This document shows, one piece after another, positions 1-7,329 of a stretch of DNA of 64,000 bases (positions are counted from its first letter, which is position 1; each line of letters opens with the position of its first letter). Made by a program: the position numbers and the translations under genes. Origin of the DNA: Mycetocola zhadangensis. Lineage in GTDB: Bacteria; Actinomycetota; Actinomycetes; Actinomycetales; Microbacteriaceae. The notes beneath the pieces were generated by a model. It was not told where the DNA came from, ran no database searches, and was given only the letters and a program-made list of their open reading frames with translations. The DNA is taken from contig NZ_RCWJ01000001.1 in the NCBI RefSeq assembly GCF_003668565.1, positions 62,001 to 126,000 on the forward strand, read 5' to 3'.

Positions 1-747
1 ATTCCCGCTCAGCCGGTGCGTTCGCTGCCGAAGGAATACCCGGTGAGCGACTTGCCCACCCGAGTCGGCTCGTTCCCCGCCATCGGCATCAGCGACGAGG
101 ACCTCGGACCAACAGGTATCGAACTCGTCGGCACTTTCCTCATCTCGGGCCCGCCGGCGAGCGGTCGCACAACGGCGCTCCGAGGAATCGTCCAGTCGAT
201 CGCGCGGTTCGATCCAGAGGTGCGGCTGTACTACATCGGAAACAAGCGATCGCCCGTCTCTCGTGACCCGCGGTTCATTTCCGCAGCTGTGGCTATCGAG
301 GATGCGGCGACGCTCGCAAAGGAGCTTCTCGCTGCGATTGTCGACCCAGACACCGAGGGCACCATTGCGGTCGTTGTCGAGCAGATCGGTGACTTCCTTC
401 AGACAGCGGCAGACAACCCGATCGTCGATATGATCCGGGCGATCAAGCGCAGCGACCACTTCATCGTGGCCGAGGCCGAGTCGAGCTCCTGGTCGAGCTC
501 GTGGCCGTTGCTCGGCGAGTTCAAGAACGCGCGCAGAGGACTCCTGCTGCAGCCGGAGACCATCGATGGTGACATCGTGCTCAAGACGAGCCTGCCGCGG
601 ATGCAGCGTGCCGAATTCCCGCAGGGCCGTGGTGTGCTGGTTTCGGGCGGAAAGTTTGCCCGAGTGCAGCTGCCGCTCGCGGTCGAAGAGGCAGAGAAGG
701 CTGATGGGGAGTGGTCCCCATCGACGAGTGGGTTCGTCCTCAGTTAG
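1..747 (+). CDS. EccC-like type VII secretion ATPase, C-terminal part (5' truncated)
   Basis: The frame is open from base 1, so the gene begins before the window; only about 248 codons of its 3' end are present. The fragment looks like the last FtsK/SpoIIIE-type ATPase module of an EccC protein, the motor that drives WXG100 substrates through the membrane. A Walker A-like loop GPPASGRTT lies at codons 50-58 with Arg in the lysine position. The Walker B-like strand (IAVVVEQ, about codons 122-128) lacks the DE pair. Degenerate nucleotide sites are common in the distal modules of EccC. A WXG100-type gene follows 58 bp downstream, as expected for an ESX locus. Family assignment is inferred from the ATPase fold plus context; the diagnostic N-terminal half is not visible. 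Confidence 0.7.
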   Translation: MPAQPVRSLPKEYPVSDLPTRVGSFPAIGISDEDLGPTGIELVGTFLISGPPASGRTTALRGIVQSIARFDPEVRLYYIGNKRSPVSRDPRFISAAVAIEDAATLAKELLAAIVDPDTEGTIAVVVEQIGDFLQTAADNPIVDMIRAIKRSDHFIVAEAESSSWSSSWPLLGEFKNARRGLLLQPETIDGDIVLKTSLPRMQRAEFPQGRGVLVSGGKFARVQLPLAVEEAEKADGEWSPSTSGFVLS

Positions 748-805
748 GTTGTTCACGTGGGGACGATCCAGACGGGATCTCCAAACCAAGGATTGGACTA
801 TCACC

Positions 806-1102
806 ATGGCAAACATCAACGTAACCTTCAACGACCTCAAGGCTGCTTCCGGTCAGATCATCACGGGCAAGGGTGCGCTCGAAGACAAGATCAACGAGCT
901 GCAGCGCCTCGTGACCGACCTCGTGTCGAGCGGCTTCGTCACCGACCAGGCGTCCGGCGCGTTCCAGGAATCCTTCACCACCTTCACGCAGGGTGCTACC
1001 CAGGCAGTCGGCGGTGCACAGGGCATGGCTGACTACCTCACCAAGGCAGCCAACTCGCTCGAAAGCGCAGACGCCGAACTGGCCAACGCCATCCGCGGCT
1101 AA
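806..1102 (+). CDS. WXG100/ESAT-6-like secreted protein (98 aa)
   Basis: A 98-aa, almost wholly helical protein with the size and hairpin layout of WXG100 (ESAT-6) type VII substrates. It starts at ATG 806 behind an AAGGAT ribosome-binding site; longer in-frame starts would overlap the EccC-like gene. The turn that normally holds Trp-x-Gly reads SSGF (residues 41-44), so the signature Trp is absent. Helix 2 carries the usual F-x(n)-F pattern, and the C-terminus ends ADAELANAIRG. It sits directly after an EccC-like ATPase and before other helical proteins. It is probably exported as a homodimer or as a heterodimer with a neighbour. A strong hairpin just behind the stop codon could make this the most abundant product of the transcript. 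Confidence 0.8.
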   Translation: MANINVTFNDLKAASGQIITGKGALEDKINELQRLVTDLVSSGFVTDQASGAFQESFTTFTQGATQAVGGAQGMADYLTKAANSLESADAELANAIRG

Positions 1103-1116
1103 GGCCTCACAGCTTC

Positions 1117-1165
1117 TTCGGGGAGGGTCGGCGCTGCCGCCCCTCCCCGAATCTCTTTCACTTTT
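1117..1165 (+). terminator. Strong hairpin with T-rich tail behind the WXG100 gene
   Basis: Arms TTCGGGGAGGG (1117-1127) and CCCTCCCCGAA (1141-1151) pair perfectly over 11 bp. The loop contains a further CGGC/GCCG pairing. A pyrimidine- and T-rich tract (tctctttcacttttctcc) follows. It lies between two co-directional secretion genes and looks like a partial terminator (attenuator), lowering expression of the downstream genes relative to the WXG100 protein. It could also act as an mRNA 3' stabiliser. Confidence 0.65.
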
Positions 1166-1188
1166 CTCCAACTCTCCGGGGGTTTTTC

Positions 1189-1512
1189 ATGAGCGGGCAG
1201 CTCATCGTCAAGGGTCAACTTCTCAAGCAGACGCAGATCGACCTGCAGTCGATCCTGACCGAGTTTGAGGGGGCCGAAAAGTTCAGCGAAGCCGTCGCGG
1301 ACCTGACGGGTCACCCGCGCCTCGCTGGCCGGGTGAGAGACTTCGCATCGAGCTGGAACATCAAGCGCGATGAAACGATCGAATCGGTGAAGGCAATCAA
1401 AGACAGCGTCGGCTCGATCGCTGACACCTTCACGCAACTTGACGCGGACCTGGCCAAGGCCCTGACCAAGACCTCCGGAACGCCGATTCCGGGCGTGCCA
1501 AGTGCCTCCTAG
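1189..1512 (+). CDS. Helical WXG100-like protein of the ESX locus (107 aa)
   Basis: A small, mostly helical protein without signal peptide or membrane segment. Residues 70-90 read like the second helix of a WXG100-type hairpin (FASSWNIKRDETIESV, with a single Trp), and the C-terminus is a loose Pro/Ser tail. Length and position suggest a second type VII substrate or partner of the 806 gene, but the classical Trp-x-Gly turn is not obvious. The ATG at 1189 follows a T-rich stretch with only a weak GGGGG ribosome-binding site. It starts 37 bp after the hairpin described above. Assignment rests on context and helical character. Confidence 0.55.
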   Translation: MSGQLIVKGQLLKQTQIDLQSILTEFEGAEKFSEAVADLTGHPRLAGRVRDFASSWNIKRDETIESVKAIKDSVGSIADTFTQLDADLAKALTKTSGTPIPGVPSAS

Positions 1513-1556
1513 CGGCCACCTTTCGCTTTTCCCCTCGACAGTAAGGTCGTAAATCG

Positions 1557-2903
1557 ATGTCCTTCCCTGAAATCACAGGCGATCCAAGCCAGCTGAAGGT
1601 GTACGCCACCCGCTATTTGAATCTGGCTGATGCCATTCAAAACGCGTCCGCCACGCTGAAAGCAGTTGGCGAAAACTCCGACGGAAACAGGTCGAAGGCT
1701 GTCGACGAAATCCGGGTCCAAGCCAAAAAAAGCGCGGAGAGCATCGGCAAAGCGGAACGCCGCTACCGTACGACCGCGACGGCGCTGAGCACATACGCAA
1801 CGGCACTCGAAGACGCGCAGGCCGAGGCTGCCGAAGCTCGGGTTGCCCATGAAGGCGCAAGTCAGAATCACGCTGCAGCACAGGCGAAAGCCGACGAATT
1901 TGCGGACAAGGCAGCGATTCCGGGCGAAGCTCAGGCAGCCGACAGCCACTCGCAGACGGTGTGGAGTGGGCAGGCAAGCACTTTCGCGGCAGCGGCTTCG
2001 TCTGCCCAGTCGAAGTACGACCAGGCCGTCGCAAAGAAAGAGGCCGCAGGCAACGTCGCGGCGAACGCCATCGAAGCGGTCGTCTCTGACGACGACCTGA
2101 GCGACAGCTGGTGGGACCACCTCGTTGACTGGGTCGAGAAGTGGGGTGATTGGATCGCCATCGTTGCGCTTCTTCTGTCGTGGGTGCCCATTCTTGGCCA
2201 AATTCTCCTCGCGGTCTCAGCGCTAATCAGCATCATCAAACTCATCGATTCGCTGATGAAGTTCACACGCGGCGAGATGTCGCTCGGTGAAGTCATCGGT
2301 GCCGCTGTCGGCGTGGTTCTCAGCCTCATCGGTGGAAAAGCCATCATGGCTGCCATCAAGGGGATTCGTGCCGCTCGGAGCGGACGTGCGCTCTCTCGAG
2401 CGAACGCTGCTCGGGACAACGTGCTACGGAACGCTAACGCGCAGACGCCGTCTCGCCCCGTCACCCGGGCACGGAACCTCGCGGACAGGAATCACCGCGA
2501 GAACATGAACGATCTGAGGAACACATTCGCTCCGAAGACCTTGGGCAAGGAGTTGCTGGAGAACGCGACTAAGCCATTCACGGATTTCAAGGACGCGTTC
2601 AAGGGCCCGGAAGCATCCGAGTTCCTCCGGTCGCTCGCTGAAGGGAAGAATGGCAAGATCTGGAAGCTGCTTCAACAGGGCGACGTGACCGACTTCTCCA
2701 AAGCGCTCCAGTCGATGGACTGGTCCGATATGCCTCCCGAGCTCAAAGCGGAAGTCATCCTTGAGGGTGCAAAGGTGTTTGGCGAAGCAGCTGAGACGAT
2801 TGCTGCGCCGTTCACCGATGTGCCGCTCACCATCGATTCCCTCATCGGCAAGGGAACCGACGCTGTGACATCCAGCCTGAGCAATTCAATCGATGCCCGA
2901 TAG
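1557..2903 (+). CDS. Large helical protein with central hydrophobic segments, putative type VII substrate (448 aa)
   Basis: Residues 1-180 form a long Ala/Glu/Lys-rich helical, coiled-coil-like region resembling the WXG100/LXG-type N-terminal domain of large type VII substrates. Residues about 198-240 and 245-275 hold hydrophobic segments (WIAIVALLLSWVPILG, LIGGKAIMAAIKG) typical of membrane insertion. The remaining 170 residues are hydrophilic with no motif I recognise. There is no Sec signal. Domain order (helical secretion module, hydrophobic middle, variable tail) recalls secreted toxins or pore-forming effectors, but no catalytic signature is visible. The ATG at 1557 follows AAGGTCG. It may equally be a structural membrane component of the secretion system. 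Confidence 0.5.
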   Translation: MSFPEITGDPSQLKVYATRYLNLADAIQNASATLKAVGENSDGNRSKAVDEIRVQAKKSAESIGKAERRYRTTATALSTYATALEDAQAEAAEARVAHEGASQNHAAAQAKADEFADKAAIPGEAQAADSHSQTVWSGQASTFAAAASSAQSKYDQAVAKKEAAGNVAANAIEAVVSDDDLSDSWWDHLVDWVEKWGDWIAIVALLLSWVPILGQILLAVSALISIIKLIDSLMKFTRGEMSLGEVIGAAVGVVLSLIGGKAIMAAIKGIRAARSGRALSRANAARDNVLRNANAQTPSRPVTRARNLADRNHRENMNDLRNTFAPKTLGKELLENATKPFTDFKDAFKGPEASEFLRSLAEGKNGKIWKLLQQGDVTDFSKALQSMDWSDMPPELKAEVILEGAKVFGEAAETIAAPFTDVPLTIDSLIGKGTDAVTSSLSNSIDAR

Positions 2904-2939
2904 TGGAGCGACGAATTTTCTCACACCAGCCCGGCTCTG

Positions 2940-2945
2940 TAGGGT
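2940..2945 (+). promoter_or_regulatory. Candidate -10 box TAGGGT for a leaderless transcript
   Basis: TAGGGT ends exactly 7 nt before the GTG start at 2953, so transcription would begin at or next to the start codon. No clear Shine-Dalgarno sequence precedes that gene, which fits leaderless translation. The -35 region (TTTCTC) is poor. Confidence 0.35.
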
Positions 2946-2952
2946 TGCGTAA

Positions 2953-3552
2953 GTGACTGCATCAGAGATCGTCGGGGTTCGGCTCAACCTTCCTGAGGAC
3001 TGGTACGACGTCGATCTCGAAGCGGAAAGCCCGGCTGAGTGGATCGCGTCCCTCCCCGTGAAGTTCGATGGCAGCGTCGACCAGGAACTGTTCGCCGGAT
3101 TGATGGCCTCGCTGCGGGAGGCGATGCTCGTTGACGAGGTCGATGTCGCGGCCATTCAGCTGAAGTCACCGAACCGAGGCAATGTCGGCGCGGCGTTGCT
3201 CTTCGAACTGCTGAATCGTGGCCCACACGACACACCGGAGAGCTTCCTCGAGTTCGCAGAGTCTCATAAGGATTTGCGCACCCCTGAGCTCGACATCAGT
3301 TCCTTCGTGTCCTGGACCGGCGAGCACCCATCCGGCCCGTATGTGGCTTTCACCTATCTCGCGCTGGTCACCACACCTGGACGCGAGGAGAGCGCCCTCG
3401 AAGAACGGGCCGTCTACACACTCTTCCCCAAGTCGGCCACTCAACTCGTTCAAATCACATTCCGGACCGCGCGGCTCGGTGTTTTTGACGACATCGCCGA
3501 AGAAACGTCGACGATGGTCGGAAACATCGAACTGGACCTGGAGCCGGCATGA
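2953..3552 (+). CDS. Conserved ESX-locus protein, paralogue A (199 aa)
   Basis: A soluble 199-aa protein that is a clear paralogue of the protein encoded at 5151-5750. Shared blocks include LPE-W-DVDLE near residue 15, DVAAI near 60, LEFAESH near 100, LEERAV near 155 and the exact run VQITFRTAR near 170. The opening pattern (a strand reading RLNLPEDWYDV) recalls LpqN/Mog1/PsbP-like folds, which is an inference only. There is no signal peptide or membrane span. It starts at GTG 2953, probably leaderless, and its stop overlaps the start of the next gene, so translation is likely coupled. The function is unknown; a role as scaffold, chaperone or immunity factor in the secretion locus is possible. 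Confidence 0.5.
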   Translation: MTASEIVGVRLNLPEDWYDVDLEAESPAEWIASLPVKFDGSVDQELFAGLMASLREAMLVDEVDVAAIQLKSPNRGNVGAALLFELLNRGPHDTPESFLEFAESHKDLRTPELDISSFVSWTGEHPSGPYVAFTYLALVTTPGREESALEERAVYTLFPKSATQLVQITFRTARLGVFDDIAEETSTMVGNIELDLEPA

Positions 3553-4172
3553 CCCGCAAAGTGATTCTGACCGGCGCCGACCTGTCGCTGATTCTTCCAG
3601 GGTCATGGGCTGTGGTTCCCTTGACCGACCGTGACGCCGCCCAGGCGCGGATCACGGCGCTCATCAAAAAGCAGATGGGGAAAAACGATCGCTTGGCGAG
3701 CGTGCGGCGCGAGCTTAAGACAAGCCTCGTTCAAGCTGCGGAGGAAGCCATTACGTTTGGCGCGGTCGGCCTCGCGATCTCGCTTGAGATTCTCCCAGGA
3801 GTCCCGTTTCCTGCGTCCCTGATCATCATCCCGGTCAACTGGCCGTCTGCTTTCGAAAACGACGACAGCACCCAGACGGAACGGCTTCTTGCCACCTACC
3901 CGGGCGCGACACTGATAGACGAAGAATCGGACCGGCCGATCGTTCGGCGCCACGAGGTGGTAACGACAACTTACGAAACCGAAACGTCCACGGACTTGCG
4001 CATCAACTATTGGCTGCCCGCCGGGGACGGTTCGCGGCTGGCTCGGGTACACATCAAGGCGCCGATGGCCCACACCCCTGCGTTGTGGCTTGAGTTGTTC
4101 GACGCGATTGTCGGTTCCCTCGGCTGGCTGAATCGAGCGTCGCTCGAAGATGAAGGAGCAAAGGTTGTCTAA
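3549..4172 (+). CDS. Hypothetical protein of the ESX locus (207 aa)
   Basis: Its ATG overlaps the stop of the previous gene (ATGA at 3549-3552). The start of the protein (SLILPGSWAVVPL) and the end (a helix LFDAIVGSLGWLN) have the same layout as the 199-aa paralogues on either side, which suggests a divergent member of the same fold, though sequence identity is low. A hydrophobic middle strand region (residues 75-100, ending LIIIPVNWP) is too Pro-rich for a confident transmembrane helix. I recognise no catalytic motif. It is probably co-translated with the preceding gene and with the membrane protein that follows. Confidence 0.45.
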   Translation: MTRKVILTGADLSLILPGSWAVVPLTDRDAAQARITALIKKQMGKNDRLASVRRELKTSLVQAAEEAITFGAVGLAISLEILPGVPFPASLIIIPVNWPSAFENDDSTQTERLLATYPGATLIDEESDRPIVRRHEVVTTTYETETSTDLRINYWLPAGDGSRLARVHIKAPMAHTPALWLELFDAIVGSLGWLNRASLEDEGAKVV

Positions 4173-5046
4173 CGGCGATTCCTGGAACGTGGAAACAAAA
4201 GACCGGATGGCCGAAGCTCCTCCTTCGGGAGAAAGCGAATCGTCAGCTGGCACCGAGCGCGTTCGCAAAATCGTCGCGGTGGTCGGCAACAGCATCGGCG
4301 CGGTTGCACTGGCCGTCGCGATCGCCGCCCTCGTTGCCATCCTGTGGTTCACCCGAGAGGGCGTCTCCATCAGCGACGTCTTCGAGGACGACCGGTCCGG
4401 ATCGACGACAACGTCGTTCCCGATTCTGATGCTGTTCCTGTCGATGATCGGGTTCTTCTTTGGCCAGTTCGCCAGCCGTGGACGCTGGGGAGTTGGCGAG
4501 AACATGTCCGCCTGGAGTAGCGGCACATTCCGGATTGTCCTCAACCCGACGAGCGTGGCCCTCCATACGACGCTGTGGCTGCTCGCCATTCTCGCCTGGG
4601 TTCTCGTCTTGCCGTTTCCGGTCTATCTGGACGTCGTCGGCAAACTTGCACTCGAGGACGGTTCGTCGTCGGCCCGGCAGTTCTGGTTCGCCGCCATCGC
4701 CTACGGGGCCATTGCTGGAGCGATTGCTTCCGTCGTTTTTGTCTCGCTGCTGAAGAAACTCACATACAACCGGCTGTTGGACCGCAATCGTGCGTCAATC
4801 GTCGATGGGTCAGCGACGCAGGTTGCCTGGCGTCGTTTCTCCCACATCTGGCGTGGTGAGCTTATGGTGGCAGCCGTCGCCGGAGGGGCGCTGGGCCTCG
4901 CGCCCGTCGGCTTCCATGTGGACAGTTCGGCTTATGTGCTCTCGTTCGCGGCGGCTGGAGTCGGGCTGCTGATCGCGTCCATTGTTATGGCACTGAACGC
5001 ATGGCGGTCAGGGCTGCCTGTCGAGCGCGTCGAGTCGTACACATAG
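4165..5046 (+). CDS. Integral membrane protein, about six TM helices
   Basis: A roughly 293-residue protein with hydrophobic segments of membrane length at about residues 30-52, 80-98, 130-150, 165-188, 225-243 and 248-270, the last being AAAGVGLLIASIVMAL. The first 30 residues are hydrophilic and probably cytoplasmic. Two starts are possible: ATG 4150, or TTG 4165 with GGAG 8 nt upstream and overlapping the previous stop; I prefer TTG 4165 because of the ribosome-binding site. No transporter signature is visible. Its place between the paralogous 199-aa genes suggests a membrane component or partner of the type VII apparatus rather than a general transporter. Confidence 0.5.
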   Translation: MSNGDSWNVETKDRMAEAPPSGESESSAGTERVRKIVAVVGNSIGAVALAVAIAALVAILWFTREGVSISDVFEDDRSGSTTTSFPILMLFLSMIGFFFGQFASRGRWGVGENMSAWSSGTFRIVLNPTSVALHTTLWLLAILAWVLVLPFPVYLDVVGKLALEDGSSSARQFWFAAIAYGAIAGAIASVVFVSLLKKLTYNRLLDRNRASIVDGSATQVAWRRFSHIWRGELMVAAVAGGALGLAPVGFHVDSSAYVLSFAAAGVGLLIASIVMALNAWRSGLPVERVESYT

Positions 5047-5136
5047 GACGATTAATTCGGACGCCGGGTCCCGGGGTGACGGCTCTCGAAGTCGTGACAG
5101 GCGGGCGGATGGCTACACCGCCGACCCGTAAATTGC

Positions 5137-5142
5137 TAGCGT
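5137..5142 (+). promoter_or_regulatory. Candidate -10 box TAGCGT for the 5151 gene
   Basis: TAGCGT ends 8 nt before the ATG at 5151 in a 104-bp intergenic stretch. The same CTAGCGT core occurs upstream of the giant surface gene at 14154-14160. No Shine-Dalgarno sequence is seen before 5151, so a leaderless or nearly leaderless mRNA is likely. There is no convincing -35. Confidence 0.35.
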
Positions 5143-5150
5143 AGACGCCT

Positions 5151-5750
5151 ATGGCAACAGGCTCTCACATCACAGGCGTATCACTCACCCTCCCCGAGAA
5201 CTGGTTCGACGTCGATCTGGAAAGCGCAGATTCGTCAGAGTGGATCGCCGGCCTCGACATCGAGTACACGGACTCAGCGGATGTCGACCGTGTGTCGAGC
5301 GCGCTCGACTCCATTCGGTCGAAGTTCATCGCCGACGGTGTCGACGTCGCCGCGATCATGCTGCCCGAGCCAAACGGCGGATTCATCGCCGCCGCCATGG
5401 TGCTGCGTGTTCTCGAGCTGGACCCGGACGACAACCCAGAGACCTACCTTGAGTTCGCGGAATCGCACCGCACCCTCAGTTCGACTGAGTTCGCTGTGAG
5501 CCGGTTCACCTCGTGGCGCGGCACCCACCCGAACGGAGAACTCATCGGTTTCAGTCATCTCGCGCTCCTGACCCAGGAGGGTCAGGACCACGGTGAGCTC
5601 GAGGAGCGCGCTGTCTTTGCGATTTTCCCTCCCGGCGCTGAGGAGATGGTGCAGATCACATTCCGTACGGCGCGCCCAGACGCGTTCACCGATATGGCCG
5701 CGGAGACCGCACTGATCGTGGACGCTGTCGAACTGGAGCTGGCCCCGTAG
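5151..5750 (+). CDS. Conserved ESX-locus protein, paralogue B (199 aa)
   Basis: Same length as the 2953-3552 product and clearly homologous to it end to end: LPENW-FDVDLE near residue 15, SEWIAGL near 30, DVAAIML near 63, LEFAESHR near 103, LEERAVF near 158, VQITFRTAR near 170. The duplication flanks the 207-aa gene and the membrane protein gene, which suggests the two copies now do separate but parallel jobs. The protein is soluble, without Cys pairs or catalytic motifs that I recognise. A Mog1/PsbP-like (LpqN-type) fold is my guess from the strand pattern at the N-terminus. Confidence 0.5.
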   Translation: MATGSHITGVSLTLPENWFDVDLESADSSEWIAGLDIEYTDSADVDRVSSALDSIRSKFIADGVDVAAIMLPEPNGGFIAAAMVLRVLELDPDDNPETYLEFAESHRTLSSTEFAVSRFTSWRGTHPNGELIGFSHLALLTQEGQDHGELEERAVFAIFPPGAEEMVQITFRTARPDAFTDMAAETALIVDAVELELAP

Positions 5751-5841
5751 CGGGGAGGGCATCGCCGTCGACATGACCCGGCTCAGCGGTGCCCATCGCA
5801 TCCGCGGCCGTCGGATCTCCCGCGTCCCGTCCCACGGGCCG

Positions 5842-5859
5842 ATGGGCAGTGCTGCCCAT
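5842..5859 (+). promoter_or_regulatory. Operator-like palindrome touching a -35 box
   Basis: ATGGGCAG (5842-5849) and CTGCCCAT (5852-5859) are perfect inverted arms around a 2-bp centre. The right arm overlaps the first base of the TTGGTC -35 element at 5859. The size and symmetry fit a dimeric regulator site; which regulator is unknown. Confidence 0.45.
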
Positions 5860-5887
5860 TGGTCGTGTCTCACTCAACTCCTAGGGT
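5859..5887 (+). promoter_or_regulatory. Sigma-70-type promoter TTGGTC-17-TAGGGT
   Basis: TTGGTC at 5859-5864 and TAGGGT at 5882-5887 have a 17-bp spacer. The predicted start of transcription (about 5894-5895) coincides with a GTG at 5895 that opens a 16-codon ORF ending at 5945. The annotated downstream gene starts at GTG 5929 in another frame. Confidence 0.6.
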
Positions 5888-5894
5888 GGGAAGC

Positions 5895-5945
5895 GTGAAC
5901 CTCCCCCAACCTGCAAACCGGTGGCACCGTGTACGGCAACTCTGA
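5895..5945 (+). CDS. Possible 16-codon leaderless upstream ORF
   Basis: GTG at 5895 lies exactly where the 5859-5887 promoter should start transcription. The frame reads MNLPQPANRWHRVRQL and ends at TGA 5943-5945, overlapping the first codons of the 5929 gene by 17 nt in a different frame. It could be a leader peptide that couples or limits translation of the next gene, or simply unused. Its existence is inferred only from spacing. Confidence 0.25.
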   Translation: MNLPQPANRWHRVRQL

Positions 5946-6423
5946 ACAGATCAGGAGCCGCGCCCTTGAACTGCGCGGTATCGCGACCGACCTGAGAGAC
6001 CAGGCGGCGGTCATGCTCAGCGCAGCCGACGCGGACTGGGTGTCTACGGCTGCGGCGAAGTACGCGGAGGAAGCTCGACAGAAAGCCGTGCAGCTCCGCG
6101 CGCTCGCCGATGGCGCTGATGATGCAGCCCAGGCCGTCGACGACCACGCGGCGGCGGTTGACGCCATGAAGGCCGCGATTGAAGACGCCGCCAATTGGCT
6201 TACCGATCGATGGAACGCGGCAAGCAATCTGGTGAACAACACAGTTGAGAGTCTCAAAGAGGGCGCTGTCCGAGTCTTCGAGTTCCTCGGCAGGGAAGTT
6301 CCCCCTTCTCTCGTCGCACAGGCGAAGAACCTGGTTACCGGTGTCCCGCGTCTTCCCGAACAGGGTTCGGTCGAATGGCTCGACGCTGCAGCTCACACCA
6401 AGAGGAACGGATGGGCCGAATGA
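5929..6423 (+). CDS. WXG100-like helical protein (164 aa)
   Basis: An almost entirely helical, Ala-rich protein. Two long helices (residues 5-27 and 38-75) flank a turn with DADWVSTAAAKY, a WXG-like motif with Ser in the Gly position. This is the arrangement of type VII secretion targets. A third helical part (residues 75-110) and a Pro-containing tail make it longer than the 100-aa norm. The start is GTG 5929 with a weak GGTGG site; no better in-frame start was found between the promoter and this codon. Its last bases overlap the EspG-like gene, consistent with a substrate-chaperone pair, which is inferred from gene order. Confidence 0.55.
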   Translation: MYGNSEQIRSRALELRGIATDLRDQAAVMLSAADADWVSTAAAKYAEEARQKAVQLRALADGADDAAQAVDDHAAAVDAMKAAIEDAANWLTDRWNAASNLVNNTVESLKEGAVRVFEFLGREVPPSLVAQAKNLVTGVPRLPEQGSVEWLDAAAHTKRNGWAE

Positions 6424-7328
6424 GCGCACCACACACAGAGACGCGGCGCACCCGCATTCTTCTCTCGGCCGACGAGTGGCACCTGCTTACGTCGCGTATC
6501 GAAGCGATTCGTGTGCCCGTCGAGTTCGTCTCCGAGTGGGGCGACACCGTTGCTCCTGCCGAGCGGCAATTGCGGGAAGAGGCAGCGCTCGCCTCTCTCC
6601 AGCGCCGCCGGCTGGTCAACGACAAGGCGGTGGCCGGCGATCCCGACCTCACCGAAAACCTCCGCCCCGCATTGGGCGCTGTGCTCTCTCTGCCGCAGGT
6701 CGCAACGACGGTGATTGACATCGCCGCATGGGGGCCGTCGCGAAGTGTCCTCCAGTCGCTTTCAGTGGCTGGCTCTTTTTGCCTTGGGCTCGCGCGCACC
6801 CAGCAGGTGCAGAGTGAAAATACAGAAACGGATGCCACGCCTCGCGTTCTCGACGAGAACTCGGTCGAGATCACCGCGTGCGGTACCAGCGACCTCATCG
6901 ACGAGGCACTTCGCTCTCTCGATCTGGTCGACAACAGTCCTTCAACCGGGTCGGAAGCGGTCTGCACTGTCTCGCTGGCTGACGCGTCCGCACTCGTTCT
7001 TGCGGCGCGAACCGGCAACCAGGACGTGGTGCGGGAATCCCTCCGTCGAGTGGACCTTGACCCGGACAACACGACCTTCGCGAAGCTCGCTGCGACCATC
7101 ACCGGCGGGTTCGTTCTGCGAATGCACGACACGCTCACCGGCGAATCCTGGGCGCCCGCCTGGTTCTTCTCCGATGAGGGTTGGATCCGACTCGGCGTCG
7201 ACATCGGCACACAGCCGGTCACAGCCCACGACCTCGTCGAAAGCGGGCGAGTGAGCTGCCGGACCGTTTCCAAGACCGCGATCACGGCAGATGTCACCGC
7301 CGCGCTCCTGACCCGGATGGGGTACTGA
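6420..7328 (+). CDS. EspG-like type VII secretion-associated protein
   Basis: A soluble protein of about 302 aa. It opens with a strand/helix reading RILLSADEWHLL, has a central part with ALGAVLSLPQ and a Ser/Leu-rich helix, a strand near residue 155 (VEITACG) followed by helix DLIDEALRSL, and ends with paired strands around WFFSDEGWIRL. This order resembles EspG chaperones of ESX systems, but similarity is by layout, not by a strict motif, so the family call is tentative. Starts are possible at ATG 6411 (4 nt after AGAGGA) or ATG 6420 (ATGA overlap with the preceding stop); I give the overlap start. The preceding WXG-like protein is its probable client. Confidence 0.4.
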   Translation: MSAPHTETRRTRILLSADEWHLLTSRIEAIRVPVEFVSEWGDTVAPAERQLREEAALASLQRRRLVNDKAVAGDPDLTENLRPALGAVLSLPQVATTVIDIAAWGPSRSVLQSLSVAGSFCLGLARTQQVQSENTETDATPRVLDENSVEITACGTSDLIDEALRSLDLVDNSPSTGSEAVCTVSLADASALVLAARTGNQDVVRESLRRVDLDPDNTTFAKLAATITGGFVLRMHDTLTGESWAPAWFFSDEGWIRLGVDIGTQPVTAHDLVESGRVSCRTVSKTAITADVTAALLTRMGY

Positions 7329-7329
7329 G

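Noticed and set aside
3603-4589. 328-codon minus-strand frame across two secretion-locus genes
   Set aside because: The plus-strand genes overlap in ATGA and ATG/TTG fashion and are consistent with the operon; the antisense frame spans two of them and has no motif.
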